41,765 nt of DNA from Collinsella aerofaciens. GTDB taxonomy: Bacteria > Actinomycetota > Coriobacteriia > Coriobacteriales > Coriobacteriaceae. Under the pieces are notes generated by a model. That model worked only from the letters and a program-made list of their open reading frames with translations, ran no database searches and was not told the DNA's origin. The translations under genes and the position numbers were made by a program. This document shows, one piece after another, positions 8,525 to 16,677 of the stretch (within the stretch, counting starts at the first letter, position 1; every line of letters starts with the position of its first letter). The stretch is from the NCBI RefSeq assembly GCF_028207065.1, contig NZ_JAQLFP010000023.1:1-41765 (forward strand), given 5' to 3'.

Positions 8525-9292
8525 CTACTCGCCTGCCTTGACGACCATAGAGGCGAAGTCGGCAGCCTTGAGCGAAGCGCCGCCCACGAGGGCGCCGTCA
8601 ACGTCAGGCTTAGCGACGAGCTCGGCGATGTTGCCGGGCTTGGCAGAGCCACCATAGAGAACGCGGATGCCGTTAGCGAGCTCCTCGCCAAACATCTCCT
8701 TGAGGGTCTCACGGATAGCGCCGCAGACCTCCTGGGCGTCCTCAGCGGTAGCGGTCTTGCCGGTGCCGATGGCCCAGATGGGCTCGTAGGCGACGACGAC
8801 CTGCTTGGGGCAGGTGATCTCAAGACCGGCAAGGCCAGCCTTGACCTGGTTCACGACGTGCTCGACATAGGTGCCAGCCTCGCGGACCTCGAGGGACTCG
8901 CCGCAGCAGAAGACGGGAACAAGACCGGCGGCAACGAGGGCCTTGGCCTTCTTGTTCTGATCCTCGTCGGTCTCGTGGAAGTAGTCGCGACGCTCGGAGT
9001 GACCGATGATGCAGTAGGTGCAGCCAGCGGACTTGAGCATGTCGCAAGAGGACTCACCGGTGAAGGCACCCTTGGCCTCCCAGTACACGTTCTGTGCACC
9101 GAGGGCGATGGGGGCAGCCTGAATGCGGTCATGAACCGTGGTGATGTCAATGGTCGGAGGGCAGACGAGCACCTCGACGCCAGCCGGAACCTCGGGCAGA
9201 GCCTGAGCCAGCTCATCGGCGAGCTTGGCGGCCTCGGCGACGTCGTTGTTCATCTTCCAGTTACCAGCGATAAGAAGGGTGCGATTAGGCAT
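8525..9292 (-). CDS. tpiA: Triosephosphate isomerase
   Basis: This enzyme interconverts dihydroxyacetone phosphate and glyceraldehyde 3-phosphate. The start is placed at the ATG 9292 (255 aa), giving the canonical N-terminus PNRTLLIAGNWKMNN; the longer frame only reads into pgk. Catalytic residues are visible as Lys in NWKMN, His in GHSERR and Glu in VAYEPIWAIGTG. The C-terminal phosphate loop is VLYGGSAKP. The start overlaps the pgk stop by 8 nt (ATGCCTAA), with a ribosome binding site (ggagg) inside pgk, so the two are translationally coupled. Confidence 0.96.
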   Translation of the reverse strand: MPNRTLLIAGNWKMNNDVAEAAKLADELAQALPEVPAGVEVLVCPPTIDITTVHDRIQAAPIALGAQNVYWEAKGAFTGESSCDMLKSAGCTYCIIGHSERRDYFHETDEDQNKKAKALVAAGLVPVFCCGESLEVREAGTYVEHVVNQVKAGLAGLEITCPKQVVVAYEPIWAIGTGKTATAEDAQEVCGAIRETLKEMFGEELANGIRVLYGGSAKPGNIAELVAKPDVDGALVGGASLKAADFASMVVKAGE

Positions 9293-10475
9293 CGAGAAGC
9301 GCCTCCACTCCGGGCAGGGCCTTACCCTCGACGAGCTCCATGGAAGCGCCACCACCGGTGGAGATCCAGCTCATCTTGTCGGCCAGGTTGAACTTGTTGA
9401 CAGCCGCGACAGAGTCGCCACCGCCGATGATCGAGGTGCAGTCGGCCTCGGCGACGGCCTCGGCGATAGCCTGGGTGCCGTGAGCGAAGTTGTCGAACTC
9501 GAATACACCCATGGGGCCGTTCCAGAACACGGTCTTGGCGCCCTTGACGGCCTCGGCGTAGAGCTCCTCGGTCTTGGGGCCGATGTCCATGCCCTCACGA
9601 TCGTCGGGGATAGCGTCGGAAGCGACAACCTCGGGGACAGCGTCCTCGCCAAAGTGATCGGCAACGCGGTTGTCGATGGGGAGCAGGATCTTGACGCCCT
9701 TCTCCTCGGCCTTCTTGAGCATCTCGCCGGCGCGCTCGACCCAGTCCTCTTCCTTGAGGGACTGACCGACGGTCAGGCCCTGAGCCAGGAAGAAGGTGTA
9801 GGCCATGCCGCCACCGATGATCAGGGTGTCAGCGGAGTCGATGAGGTGATCGAGAACGCCGATCTTGGAGGAAACCTTGGAACCGCCGACGATAGCAACG
9901 AAGGGGCGCTCGGGCTCGGCGAAGATGCCGGTCAGCGTGTCGACCTCCTTCTCGAGCAGGAAGCCGGCGACGGCAGGCAGGTAAGCGGCGGGACCCACGA
10001 CGGAACCCTGGGCGCGGTGAGCGGTACCGAAAGCATCGAGAACGAAGACGTCACCATAGGAAGCGAGCTTCTTGGCGATCTCGGGATCGTTCTTCTTCTC
10101 GCGCTTGTCAAAACGGACGTTCTCGAGAACGAGGACCTTGCCCGGCTCGACGGCGGCAACAGCCTCAGCAGCCTTCTCGCCGTAGGTGTCGGCGACAAAG
10201 GCAACATCGAGACCAGAGAGCTCAGCGAGCTTCTTGGCGACAGGCTCAAGGGAGAGCTCGGGCTGGAAGCCGGTGCCATCGGGACGGCCGAGGTGGCTCA
10301 TGAGGATGACGCGAGCGTTGTGCTCAACGAGGTAGTTGATGGTGGGCAGGGCAGCCTTGATGCGGGTGGTATCGCCAACGACGCCATCCTTGATAGGCAC
10401 GTTGAAGTCAACGCGGACGAGAACGCGCTTGCCGTCGACATCGATGTCGCGGACGGTCTTCTTGGTAAAGGCCAT
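9285..10475 (-). CDS. pgk: Phosphoglycerate kinase
   Basis: This enzyme makes ATP from 1,3-bisphosphoglycerate in lower glycolysis. I use the ATG at 10475 (396 aa) because an aaagg site precedes it and the product then starts AFTKKTVRDIDVDGKRVLVRVDFNVP, the family N-terminus. Other hallmarks are ILMSHLGRP, the hinge-region AIVGGSKVSSKI and the C-terminal nucleotide motif IIGGGDSVAAVNKF followed by STGGGASMELVEG. It is separated from gap by a terminator hairpin, so part of its expression may rely on read-through. It overlaps tpiA by 8 nt. Confidence 0.96.
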   Translation of the reverse strand: MAFTKKTVRDIDVDGKRVLVRVDFNVPIKDGVVGDTTRIKAALPTINYLVEHNARVILMSHLGRPDGTGFQPELSLEPVAKKLAELSGLDVAFVADTYGEKAAEAVAAVEPGKVLVLENVRFDKREKKNDPEIAKKLASYGDVFVLDAFGTAHRAQGSVVGPAAYLPAVAGFLLEKEVDTLTGIFAEPERPFVAIVGGSKVSSKIGVLDHLIDSADTLIIGGGMAYTFFLAQGLTVGQSLKEEDWVERAGEMLKKAEEKGVKILLPIDNRVADHFGEDAVPEVVASDAIPDDREGMDIGPKTEELYAEAVKGAKTVFWNGPMGVFEFDNFAHGTQAIAEAVAEADCTSIIGGGDSVAAVNKFNLADKMSWISTGGGASMELVEGKALPGVEALLDA

Positions 10476-10532
10476 GTTTGCTTCTACCTTTCGTACGTGT
10501 CTGCCTCCCATTACGGGCAGACGATTTCCTAT

Positions 10533-10582
10533 AAAAAGGGCGCGACCCTAGGGTGTAAGCCCTATGAGGCCGCGCCCTTCTT
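10533..10582 (-). terminator. Terminator (or attenuator) between gap and pgk
   Basis: The minus-strand stem gggcgcg...cgcgccc has an inner stem around agggcttacacccta and is followed by ttttta. It is strong enough to stop part of the gap transcripts and would give gap higher expression than pgk-tpiA. Confidence 0.75.
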
Positions 10583-10616
10583 TAGACGCTCAACGAGCTA
10601 TTCGCTAAAAGCTAAA

Positions 10617-11642
10617 TTAAGCAACGAACTTCTCGAAGTACTTGATGGTGCGGACCATCTGAGAGGTGTAGGAGTTCTCGTTGTCGTACCAAGAGGTGAC
10701 CTGAACGAGGGTCTGGCCGTTGCCGAGGTCAGAGCACATGGTCTGAGTGGCGTCGAAGATGGAGCCGTGGGTCTCGCCGATGATGTCGGTGGAGACGATG
10801 TCGTCCTCGTTGTAACCGAAGGTCTCGGAGATGGTGGAAGCGTAGGCCTTCATAGCGGCGTTGACCTCGTCGACGGTGACCTTCTTGTCAACAACAGCGT
10901 AGAGGTTGGTGATGGAGCCGGTCGGCGTCGGGACGCGCTGGGCGGCACCGATGAGCTTACCGTTGAGCTCGGGGAGAACCAGGCCGATAGCCTTGGCAGC
11001 ACCGGTGGTGTTGGGGACGATGTTGACGGCGCAGGCGCGGCTACGACGCTTGTTGCCCTTGCGCTGCGGGCCGTCGAGCGGCATCTGGTCGCCGGTCCAG
11101 GCGTGAATGGTGGTCATGATGCCGGACACGATGGGAGCGAAGTCGTTCAGACCCTTGGCCATCGGGGCGAGGCAGTTGGTGGTGCAGGAAGCAGCGGAGA
11201 TGATGTTGTCCTCAGCGGTCAGCGTCTCGTGGTTGACGTTGTACACGATGGTGGGCAGATCGCTGCCGGCCGGAGCGGAGATGACGACCTTCTTGGCGCC
11301 AGCGTTGATGTGGGCCTGAGCCTTAGCCTTGCTGGTGTAGAAGCCGGTGCACTCGAGAACGACGTCGACGTCGAGGTCGCCCCAAGGCAGGTTGTTGGCG
11401 TCGGCCTCCTTGTAGATCTTGATCTCCTTGCCGTCAACGGTGATGGAATCCTCGCCAGCAACGACCTCGTGATCGCGAGCGTAGTTGCCCTGCGTGGAGT
11501 CGTACTTCAGCAGGTAAGCGAGCATATCGGGAGAGGTGAGGTCGTTGATAGCGACGATCTCGGAGCCCTCATGACCGAACATCTGACGGAAAGCCAGACG
11601 ACCGATGCGACCGAAGCCGTTAATAGCAACCTTTACTGCCAT
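10617..11642 (-). CDS. gap: Glyceraldehyde-3-phosphate dehydrogenase, type I
   Basis: This enzyme oxidises glyceraldehyde 3-phosphate to 1,3-bisphosphoglycerate with NAD. The start at 11642 (341 aa) follows a good site (aaaggag) and gives [17 protein letters not shown], the NAD-binding N-terminus; the upstream extension in frame has no homology. The catalytic cysteine lies in [15 protein letters not shown] and the active-site His in the segment HAWTGDQ. The C-terminal [15 protein letters not shown] is canonical. It is the first gene of the lower-glycolysis cluster with its own promoter region. No truncation or odd residues were seen. Confidence 0.96.
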   Translation of the reverse strand: MAVKVAINGFGRIGRLAFRQMFGHEGSEIVAINDLTSPDMLAYLLKYDSTQGNYARDHEVVAGEDSITVDGKEIKIYKEADANNLPWGDLDVDVVLECTGFYTSKAKAQAHINAGAKKVVISAPAGSDLPTIVYNVNHETLTAEDNIISAASCTTNCLAPMAKGLNDFAPIVSGIMTTIHAWTGDQMPLDGPQRKGNKRRSRACAVNIVPNTTGAAKAIGLVLPELNGKLIGAAQRVPTPTGSITNLYAVVDKKVTVDEVNAAMKAYASTISETFGYNEDDIVSTDIIGETHGSIFDATQTMCSDLGNGQTLVQVTSWYDNENSYTSQMVRTIKYFEKFVA

Positions 11643-11714
11643 TGTGTCTCCTTTCGTAAGGCCCCCGCAAGCTACAGCGCCCGCCGTTGAGGCCCACAAA
11701 CTAACCACTCGCCT

Positions 11715-11744
11715 AATATACCTTTTTTTTGACTTGAATTTCAC
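11715..11744 (-). promoter_or_regulatory. Candidate promoter of gap
   Basis: On the minus strand GTGAAA (11744-11739) and TATATT (11720-11715) are 18 nt apart. The spacer holds an 8-A tract. The leader to the gap ATG would be about 65 nt. The match to the sigma-70 consensus is good at -10 and fair at -35. Confidence 0.45.
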
Positions 11745-11776
11745 GAGAATGCTCGAAATTGAAAATCAAATTTACG

Positions 11777-11790
11777 TTAAAACGTTTTAA
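11777..11790. promoter_or_regulatory. 14-bp perfect palindrome upstream of gap (LacI-type operator candidate)
   Basis: The sequence ttaaaacgttttaa is a perfect palindrome with a central CG, the general form of LacI/GalR-family and CcpA-like operators. It lies about 33 bp upstream of the candidate -35. Similar aacgtttt sites occur upstream of oppA (6370-6377) and of the sialate importer (about 24418-24426). Confidence 0.45.
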
Positions 11791-11812
11791 AGAATAAAAT
11801 AGCAGCTAAATC

Positions 11813-11831
11813 CGTATATACGCCGATGCTT
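11813..11831. repeat. 19-bp direct repeat, copy 2 (after whiA)
   Basis: Identical to 6530-6548 and in the same orientation. It lies 4 bp past the whiA stop codon, between whiA and the gap promoter. Confidence 0.85.
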
Positions 11832-11835
11832 TAAA

Positions 11836-12765
11836 CTACCTGTTTGCTTCAATGAGCTTTTCAAGCCTCAAAACTCGATGGTAGAGGGCTGACTTCGACA
11901 AGGGAGGGTCAGCCATCTCCCCCAAATCACGCAGCGACAGATCGGGATAGCGCTCGCGCAGGTCGCAAAAGACCGCCAAGGCATCCGGAAGCGCATCGCG
12001 AAGGCCACGCTGCTCGAGCTCATCGATAAGCGCAAGCTGATGTTGGGCAGCACCGGCGCTTCTGGTCTGGTTGGCGAGCTCGGCGTTCACGCGACGGTTC
12101 ACATCGTTCTTAACCAACTTGACCGCGCGCGCCTCCTCAATCTCGGCAACGCTGCGCTTGGCACCAATCAGCTTTAATAAATGCTCGATTTCCTCGGCGC
12201 TCTTAATGTATACGGCATATGACCCCCGCCGTGCATTAACACGAGCATGGACCCCAATCTGCCCCAACAGGTCGCAAAGCCCCTTAGCATATTGCTCGCC
12301 CTGCACCGCGATCTCCAAATGAAAATCGCCGCGTGGATCGGCCACGAAGCCGCCCGCGATGAGCGCGCCGCGGATGTAGGCAAGCCTGCAGCAGGGACGG
12401 GCAACGATGTGTCGGGGAACACCAGCGACGAGCCCTCCCCTGCGGTCTAGAATGCCCAGCAGCACCAGAGCCTTGTCCAGGTCGGGTTGATCGGGCAGGG
12501 TAATGAGATAGTTACGGACCTTATGCAAGACCGATTTACGAACGGTGAATTCCGTTTTGAGCTTAAGGATGCGATGCGTCAGCGTGATCATCGTGCGCGC
12601 GACGGCTCCCGTCTCGGTCGCGACCGTCAAACGATACCGCCCGGAGCCGGCCAACGAAAGCGTACCGCTCACACGCGTCAGGGCGGCAAGCGTCGACAAA
12701 TCGCAGTATTCACATTCGGGTTCGCAGCGCGCAAGCTCGTCGCGCACCTCAGCGGTAAACGACAT
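11836..12765 (-). CDS. whiA: DNA-binding protein WhiA
   Basis: WhiA is a conserved Gram-positive DNA-binding protein linked to cell division and, in Streptomyces, to sporulation. At 309 aa it has normal length. The N-terminal part (about residues 1-200) corresponds to the degenerate LAGLIDADG-like fold (CCRLAYIRGALIAGGFVADP is its most recognisable stretch). The C-terminal helix-turn-helix (about 215-305) ends with SLRDLGEMADPPLSKSALYH, close to the family signature. It starts 6 nt after rapZ. In most relatives yvcK lies between the two, and here it does not. The organism is not expected to sporulate, so a division or chromosome role is more likely. Confidence 0.93.
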   Translation of the reverse strand: MSFTAEVRDELARCEPECEYCDLSTLAALTRVSGTLSLAGSGRYRLTVATETGAVARTMITLTHRILKLKTEFTVRKSVLHKVRNYLITLPDQPDLDKALVLLGILDRRGGLVAGVPRHIVARPCCRLAYIRGALIAGGFVADPRGDFHLEIAVQGEQYAKGLCDLLGQIGVHARVNARRGSYAVYIKSAEEIEHLLKLIGAKRSVAEIEEARAVKLVKNDVNRRVNAELANQTRSAGAAQHQLALIDELEQRGLRDALPDALAVFCDLRERYPDLSLRDLGEMADPPLSKSALYHRVLRLEKLIEANR

Positions 12766-12771
12766 GCAGGC

Positions 12772-13692
12772 CTATGCCTTCGTGTTGGCGCGCGACAGGT
12801 CGCGGTGGGAGATGCTCACGTGATACTGGGTGCCTTCCAGGTAACGGGCCGTGGCCTCGGCAATGGCGACGCTACGGTGCTGTCCGCCCGTGCAGCCGAT
12901 GGCGATAGAAAGCTGCGGTTTACCCTCCGCGATATAGCCCGGCATCACCGTATCGAGCAGCTGTGTCCAAGCCTTCCAAAACTCCTGCGTCTTGGGATGG
13001 TCCAGAACAAAATCGGAGACCTTTTTATCGAGACCGGTCATCGTGCGCATCTCGGGATCGTAGAACGGATTGGGCAGGAAGCGGACGTCGATCATAATGT
13101 CCGCCTCGACGGGCATGCCGTGCTTAAAGCCAAACGAGAACACATGGACGTCCATGAGCTGTTGGTCGGACAGTTCGGAAAATGCCATACGTAGCTTGTT
13201 GCGCAGCGCAGAGGTGCGCAGACGGCTCGTGTCGATAATCATATCGGCTCGATCGCGCACGCCCTGCAGCTGAAGGCGCTCGCGCTGAATGGCATCGGCC
13301 GTAGTCTCCCCCGGCTTGGCAATGGGATGACGGCGGCGATTTTCGCTGTAGCGACGAATCAGCACCTCGTCAGAAGCCTCCAGGAACACGATGTCGCAGC
13401 TCATCTCGCGCTCTTCGAGCGCGGCGACCGCATCGAGCAACTCGTCAAACAGTCCCTGGCTACGCAAATCGCAGGTGACGGCGAGATGCCTGCCCACGCC
13501 CGTATTGATGCCGACGAGCTCGGCAAGCTGGGCGATGAGACGCGGAGGCAGGTTATCAATGCAAAAATAGCCCATGTCCTCGAACACGTGCATGGCCTGT
13601 GTGCGGCCCGATCCGGACATTCCGGTGATGATGACGATATCGGGGATGCGCTCCGAGCGCTCCGCCGCATCCATGGCATCTCCCTTTTGCAT
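12772..13692 (-). CDS. rapZ: RapZ-type nucleotide-binding protein (YvcJ family)
   Basis: This is a P-loop protein that in E. coli is an RNA-binding adaptor controlling GlmS; in Gram-positives its role is less clear. Start: the ATG at 13692 has gggagg 7 nt upstream (306 aa); a second ATG at 13674 (300 aa) also has a usable site. The Walker A reads GMSGSGRT (residues 24-31 of the longer form) with Arg in place of the usual Lys, as is common in actinobacterial members. CIDNLPPRL and the C-terminal IAIGCTGGQHRSVAIAE are family signatures. Because GlmS makes glucosamine-6-P, a link to the adjacent amino-sugar island is tempting but unproven. Confidence 0.9.
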   Translation of the reverse strand: MQKGDAMDAAERSERIPDIVIITGMSGSGRTQAMHVFEDMGYFCIDNLPPRLIAQLAELVGINTGVGRHLAVTCDLRSQGLFDELLDAVAALEEREMSCDIVFLEASDEVLIRRYSENRRRHPIAKPGETTADAIQRERLQLQGVRDRADMIIDTSRLRTSALRNKLRMAFSELSDQQLMDVHVFSFGFKHGMPVEADIMIDVRFLPNPFYDPEMRTMTGLDKKVSDFVLDHPKTQEFWKAWTQLLDTVMPGYIAEGKPQLSIAIGCTGGQHRSVAIAEATARYLEGTQYHVSISHRDLSRANTKA

Positions 13693-13705
13693 GTGCTGCC
13701 TCCCA

Positions 13706-13742
13706 AAAACAAGCGCGGGACCCAGCAACCCGGATCCCGCGC
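13706..13742 (-). terminator. Terminator at the end of the sialic-acid operon
   Basis: The minus-strand stem gcgcggga(tcc)...(ggg)tcccgcgc is followed by ttgttttt. It lies between nanE and rapZ and marks the 3' edge of the sat/nan island. Confidence 0.85.
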
Positions 13743-13793
13743 GGTCAATTGCCTATATTGAGTATACCGCCCCGAGCGGATACGAGGCCTGTC

Positions 13794-14480
13794 TTACGCC
13801 TCAAGCGCAGCCTTGAACCAACTCGTAATACTCGTGGGGTGCGTGATGGCGGTGCCGACGACAACGGCCCAGGCGCCAGCATCGATCGCAGCGCGAGCCT
13901 CCTCGGGCGTGTGCACGCGGCCCTCGCAGATGATGGGAAGACCGGGGAATTCCTCGGTCGCCTGACGCAGGAGTGGCAGGTCGGGGCCATCGGCCATGGT
14001 GCAGTCGATGGCGGCGACGCCGTGAGAAAGCGTGGTGGATACCAGGTCAAAGCCCATATCAACCGCACGGCGAATGTCCTCGATGGTGGCACAATCCGCC
14101 ATCAGGAGCACACCCTCCTCGTGCAGCGGGCGGAAGGTATCCTCGACGGTCTTGCCATCGGGACGCGGACGATCAGTGGCGTCGATCGCCACGATATCGG
14201 CACCGGCAGCAACGCAGGCGCGAGCGTGACGCAGCGTCGGCGTGATGTAAACGCCCTCGTGTCCATCCTTCCACAGGCCGATGACGGGAACCTCACAGCG
14301 ACCCTTAATGGCGGCAATGTCGGCAAGGCCCTGACAGCGAATGGCGGCGGCGCCGCCAAGCTCGCAAGCGCGAGACATTTGAGCCATGGTCTCGGGCGTA
14401 CGAAGCGGCTCGCCCATATACGCCTGAACGCTCACGACGAGCTTGCCCTTCAGGGATTGAATCAAAGGATCGACGGTCAT
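13794..14480 (-). CDS. nanE: N-acetylmannosamine-6-phosphate 2-epimerase
   Basis: This enzyme converts ManNAc-6-P to GlcNAc-6-P, the last dedicated step of sialic-acid breakdown. It is 228 aa and a TIM-barrel protein. Family hallmarks are LVVSVQA near the start, AIRCQGLADIAAIK, the phosphosugar motif PVIGLWKDGHEGVYITPT, and VAIDATDRPRPDGKT with the catalytic Asp/Lys region. It is the last gene of the island, behind nanK with a stem-loop in between, and is followed by a strong terminator. No nagA or nagB lies in the window, so GlcNAc-6-P must be handled elsewhere. Confidence 0.93.
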   Translation of the reverse strand: MTVDPLIQSLKGKLVVSVQAYMGEPLRTPETMAQMSRACELGGAAAIRCQGLADIAAIKGRCEVPVIGLWKDGHEGVYITPTLRHARACVAAGADIVAIDATDRPRPDGKTVEDTFRPLHEEGVLLMADCATIEDIRRAVDMGFDLVSTTLSHGVAAIDCTMADGPDLPLLRQATEEFPGLPIICEGRVHTPEEARAAIDAGAWAVVVGTAITHPTSITSWFKAALEA

Positions 14481-14504
14481 AAGGCTGCAACCTTTCTCAG
14501 AACA

Positions 14505-14533
14505 GCCTCCCGAGGCGTGTTGTCTCGGGAGGC
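14505..14533 (-). other. Intercistronic stem-loop nanK/nanE
   Basis: Perfect 10-bp arms gcctcccgag (14505-14514) and ctcgggaggc (14524-14533) with a 9-nt loop and no T tract on the minus strand. It probably acts as an mRNA processing or stability element rather than a terminator. Confidence 0.65.
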
Positions 14534-14550
14534 TCCTACAGCAGATACGT

Positions 14551-15516
14551 TTACTTCAACGAGGCAAGAAGATGCTCAGCGGCACCGATGAGCGGAGCAT
14601 CGCCCTCCAGAGAACCGATGAGGATCGGCGTGTCCTGAAGCGGATCGAGCGCCTGGCTGGCATAGCCCTCGTGCACCGAATCCTTCCACGTCTGCGAACG
14701 CCAATCGGGACCTTGGTGAATCACGCCGCCCGAAAGCACGATGACCTCAGGGTCCAGGATGTTAGCGAGCGAGCCCAAGCTGGCACCCAGCGCAAAGCCG
14801 GCATCATGGATGACCTCGGTCGCCTTTGCGTCGCCTGCACGGCACAGGTCGTTCACATCGCGACCGACCGAAGGACGGCTGGGGTCGACGCGGCCAAAGC
14901 GCTCATCGTACATACGACCAATGGAAGTGCCCGAAGCAACCGACTCCAGATGGCCGGAACGCCCGCAGGCGCAGGGAATGCCGGCGGCAGCCGAGCACTC
15001 GATGTGGCCCATATGGCCAGCAGCACCATGGAAGCCCTGCATCACGCGGCCGTTCTCGACATATGCGCCGCCGATACCCGTACCGATGCCAAGACACAAG
15101 ACGGAGAACTTGCCCTTGCCGACACCCCAGTGGGCCTCGCCCAGAGCATGAGCCTGCACGTCGCCCACAACGGCAACGGGAAGACCAAGGTCCTCGCGCA
15201 GACGCGGCCCCAACTGAACGCCGGACCAGCCGGGCATGATCTCATTGGCATACGCAATGGCGCCCGTCTTGGGATCGACGACGCCTGCGGCGCCAATGCC
15301 GACACCAAGAACCTCGACATCGGGGTTCGCTTCGATGGCGGCCTTAATAGACGCCTCGATGCGCTGGAAAACTGCCTCGCCGCCTTCTTGGGCCTCGGTG
15401 GGAACCTCGGCTTCAAAGACCGGATGGGGCACGCTGCCATCAGCCGGGTACTCCATGATGGCAGTCGCAATTTTAGTTCCGCCGATATCGACAGAGCAGA
15501 CGTACTTGTTCTCCAT
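14551..15516 (-). CDS. nanK: N-acetylmannosamine kinase, ROK family
   Basis: It phosphorylates ManNAc (product of NanA) to ManNAc-6-P. The start at 15516 (321 aa) follows aaggagag. The N-terminus has the phosphate loop SVDIGGTKIA, and the catalytic Asp lies in VVGDVQAHALGEAHWG. GIGTGIGGAYVENG and the ROK signature region GHMGHIECSAAAGIPCACGRSGHLE follow. In that zinc motif the usual third cysteine (CxCGxxGC) is a histidine (CACGRSGH), a plausible substitute metal ligand. The ManNAc specificity comes from its position between nanA and nanE; ROK kinases for GlcNAc or glucose look alike. Confidence 0.85.
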   Translation of the reverse strand: MENKYVCSVDIGGTKIATAIMEYPADGSVPHPVFEAEVPTEAQEGGEAVFQRIEASIKAAIEANPDVEVLGVGIGAAGVVDPKTGAIAYANEIMPGWSGVQLGPRLREDLGLPVAVVGDVQAHALGEAHWGVGKGKFSVLCLGIGTGIGGAYVENGRVMQGFHGAAGHMGHIECSAAAGIPCACGRSGHLESVASGTSIGRMYDERFGRVDPSRPSVGRDVNDLCRAGDAKATEVIHDAGFALGASLGSLANILDPEVIVLSGGVIHQGPDWRSQTWKDSVHEGYASQALDPLQDTPILIGSLEGDAPLIGAAEHLLASLK

Positions 15517-15608
15517 GTCGCTCTCCTTCGGAGATAAAAACAACTACAGGAAATGCGCCGTCAGGCTAGCCGTCACAGCGCAGTAAAGGTTTTCCAGGTG
15601 TCTGAGAT

Positions 15609-15666
15609 CGCCGAGAAACCGTGTGGCCATTGACCTAATGGGTCATGGCCACACGGTTGAACGGCG
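15609..15666. repeat. Large imperfect palindrome between nanA and nanK
   Basis: Arms aaccgtgtggcca (15617-15629) and tggccacacggtt pair perfectly over 13 bp, continue inward with tgacc/ggtca after one bulged T, and outward with cgccg/cggcg (15609-15613/15662-15666) across a 3-nt internal loop. The loop is taatg. There is no T tract on either side. It could be a transcription-slowing element, an mRNA stabiliser or an extragenic repeat. Confidence 0.75.
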
Positions 15667-15688
15667 AGGTCGGGTGCCTGGGGAAGCT

Positions 15689-16609
15689 TTACAGGAGACC
15701 GTTGTCCTGGAGGACCTTCCTAATCGCCTCGACGTTCTCGCCGGTCATGGCCTTCACCGGGCGCGGCATGGTCGGGCTGTCGAAGATACCCATGAGGTTC
15801 ATAGCGGTCTTGAAGGCGCCGACGCCACCGGCATAGCCCTGGACGCCCGAGGTGACGTCCCAGATGTGCGAAATCTCATTGAGGCGATCCTGCTCGGCCT
15901 TGACGGTAGCCCAGTCGCCGGCCTGAGCGGCCTTCCACTGGCGCACGTAGCCCTCGGGCTCAACGTTGGCAAGGCCCGGGACAGAGCCGTCGGCGCCACC
16001 GAGGTAAGCGCCGTCGACAACGACCTCGTGACCGGTGAGGATGCTCATCGGATGGCCATTCTTCTCGTTCTCCTGAACGAGGTAGCGGAACGAGATGTCA
16101 TCACCCGAGGAATCCTTGACGCCAGCAAGGACGCCCTCGGCGCCGAGCTTGGCAAGGAGCTTCCAGGGGAGCTTGGTGTGAACGCACACGGGAATGTCAT
16201 AGGCAAAGATGGGCAGATCGAGCTCCTCGTGCAGAATGCGGAAGTGCTCCTCGACCTCGGTCATGCCCTGCAGGGCATAGAACGGGCAGGTGGCGACGAG
16301 GGCATCGGCACCCAGCTCCTGAGCGACCTTACCGTGCTCAATCATGCGCTCGGTCTCGGTATCGATGATGCCGACCAGAACAGGCACGCGGTGATCGACG
16401 ATGCGCACGGCCTCGGCGATAATCTGGCGACGGCGCTCGTCGGTGGAGAAGACGACCTCGCCCGAGGATCCCAGGAAGAACAGGCCATCGACGCCGGCAT
16501 CGATCATGCGGTTGATGCTGCGCTCAAAGGAGACAACATCGAGCTGGTGATCTTCGGTATCGGGAACAACGACGGGAGGGATAACGCCGGTGAATTTCTG
16601 AGTTGCCAC
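15689..16609 (-). CDS. nanA: N-acetylneuraminate lyase (DHDPS/NAL superfamily)
   Basis: It splits N-acetylneuraminate into ManNAc and pyruvate through a Schiff-base lysine. I place the start at GTG 16609 (306 aa) because aaggag lies 6 nt upstream and VATQKFTGVIPPVVVP matches the family N-terminus; the longer frame runs into the upstream region. Motifs are GSSGE in FFLGSSGEVVF (pyruvate carboxylate binding), Tyr in FAYDIPVC and the catalytic Lys in AGVKDSSGD. It is divergent from classical NanA, and by sequence alone a keto-deoxy-sugar aldolase is possible. Neighbouring nanK and nanE decide the call. Confidence 0.8.
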   Translation of the reverse strand: MATQKFTGVIPPVVVPDTEDHQLDVVSFERSINRMIDAGVDGLFFLGSSGEVVFSTDERRRQIIAEAVRIVDHRVPVLVGIIDTETERMIEHGKVAQELGADALVATCPFYALQGMTEVEEHFRILHEELDLPIFAYDIPVCVHTKLPWKLLAKLGAEGVLAGVKDSSGDDISFRYLVQENEKNGHPMSILTGHEVVVDGAYLGGADGSVPGLANVEPEGYVRQWKAAQAGDWATVKAEQDRLNEISHIWDVTSGVQGYAGGVGAFKTAMNLMGIFDSPTMPRPVKAMTGENVEAIRKVLQDNGLL

Positions 16610-16677
16610 AAGAATCTCCTTAGTTGTCTGGCGGGCGGCCCTATGCCACCCACTCTTCTTGGCAGTGTCCAGGCCGT

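Noticed and set aside
13743..13793. Promoter for rapZ (TATACT on the minus strand at about 13770)
   Set aside because: No acceptable -35 lies 15-19 nt upstream, and the box lies before the island terminator, so transcripts from it would be stopped.
15689..16609. Dihydrodipicolinate synthase (dapA)
   Set aside because: The superfamily motifs fit both, but the neighbours nanK and nanE and the VKDSSGD active-site segment favour the sialate lyase.
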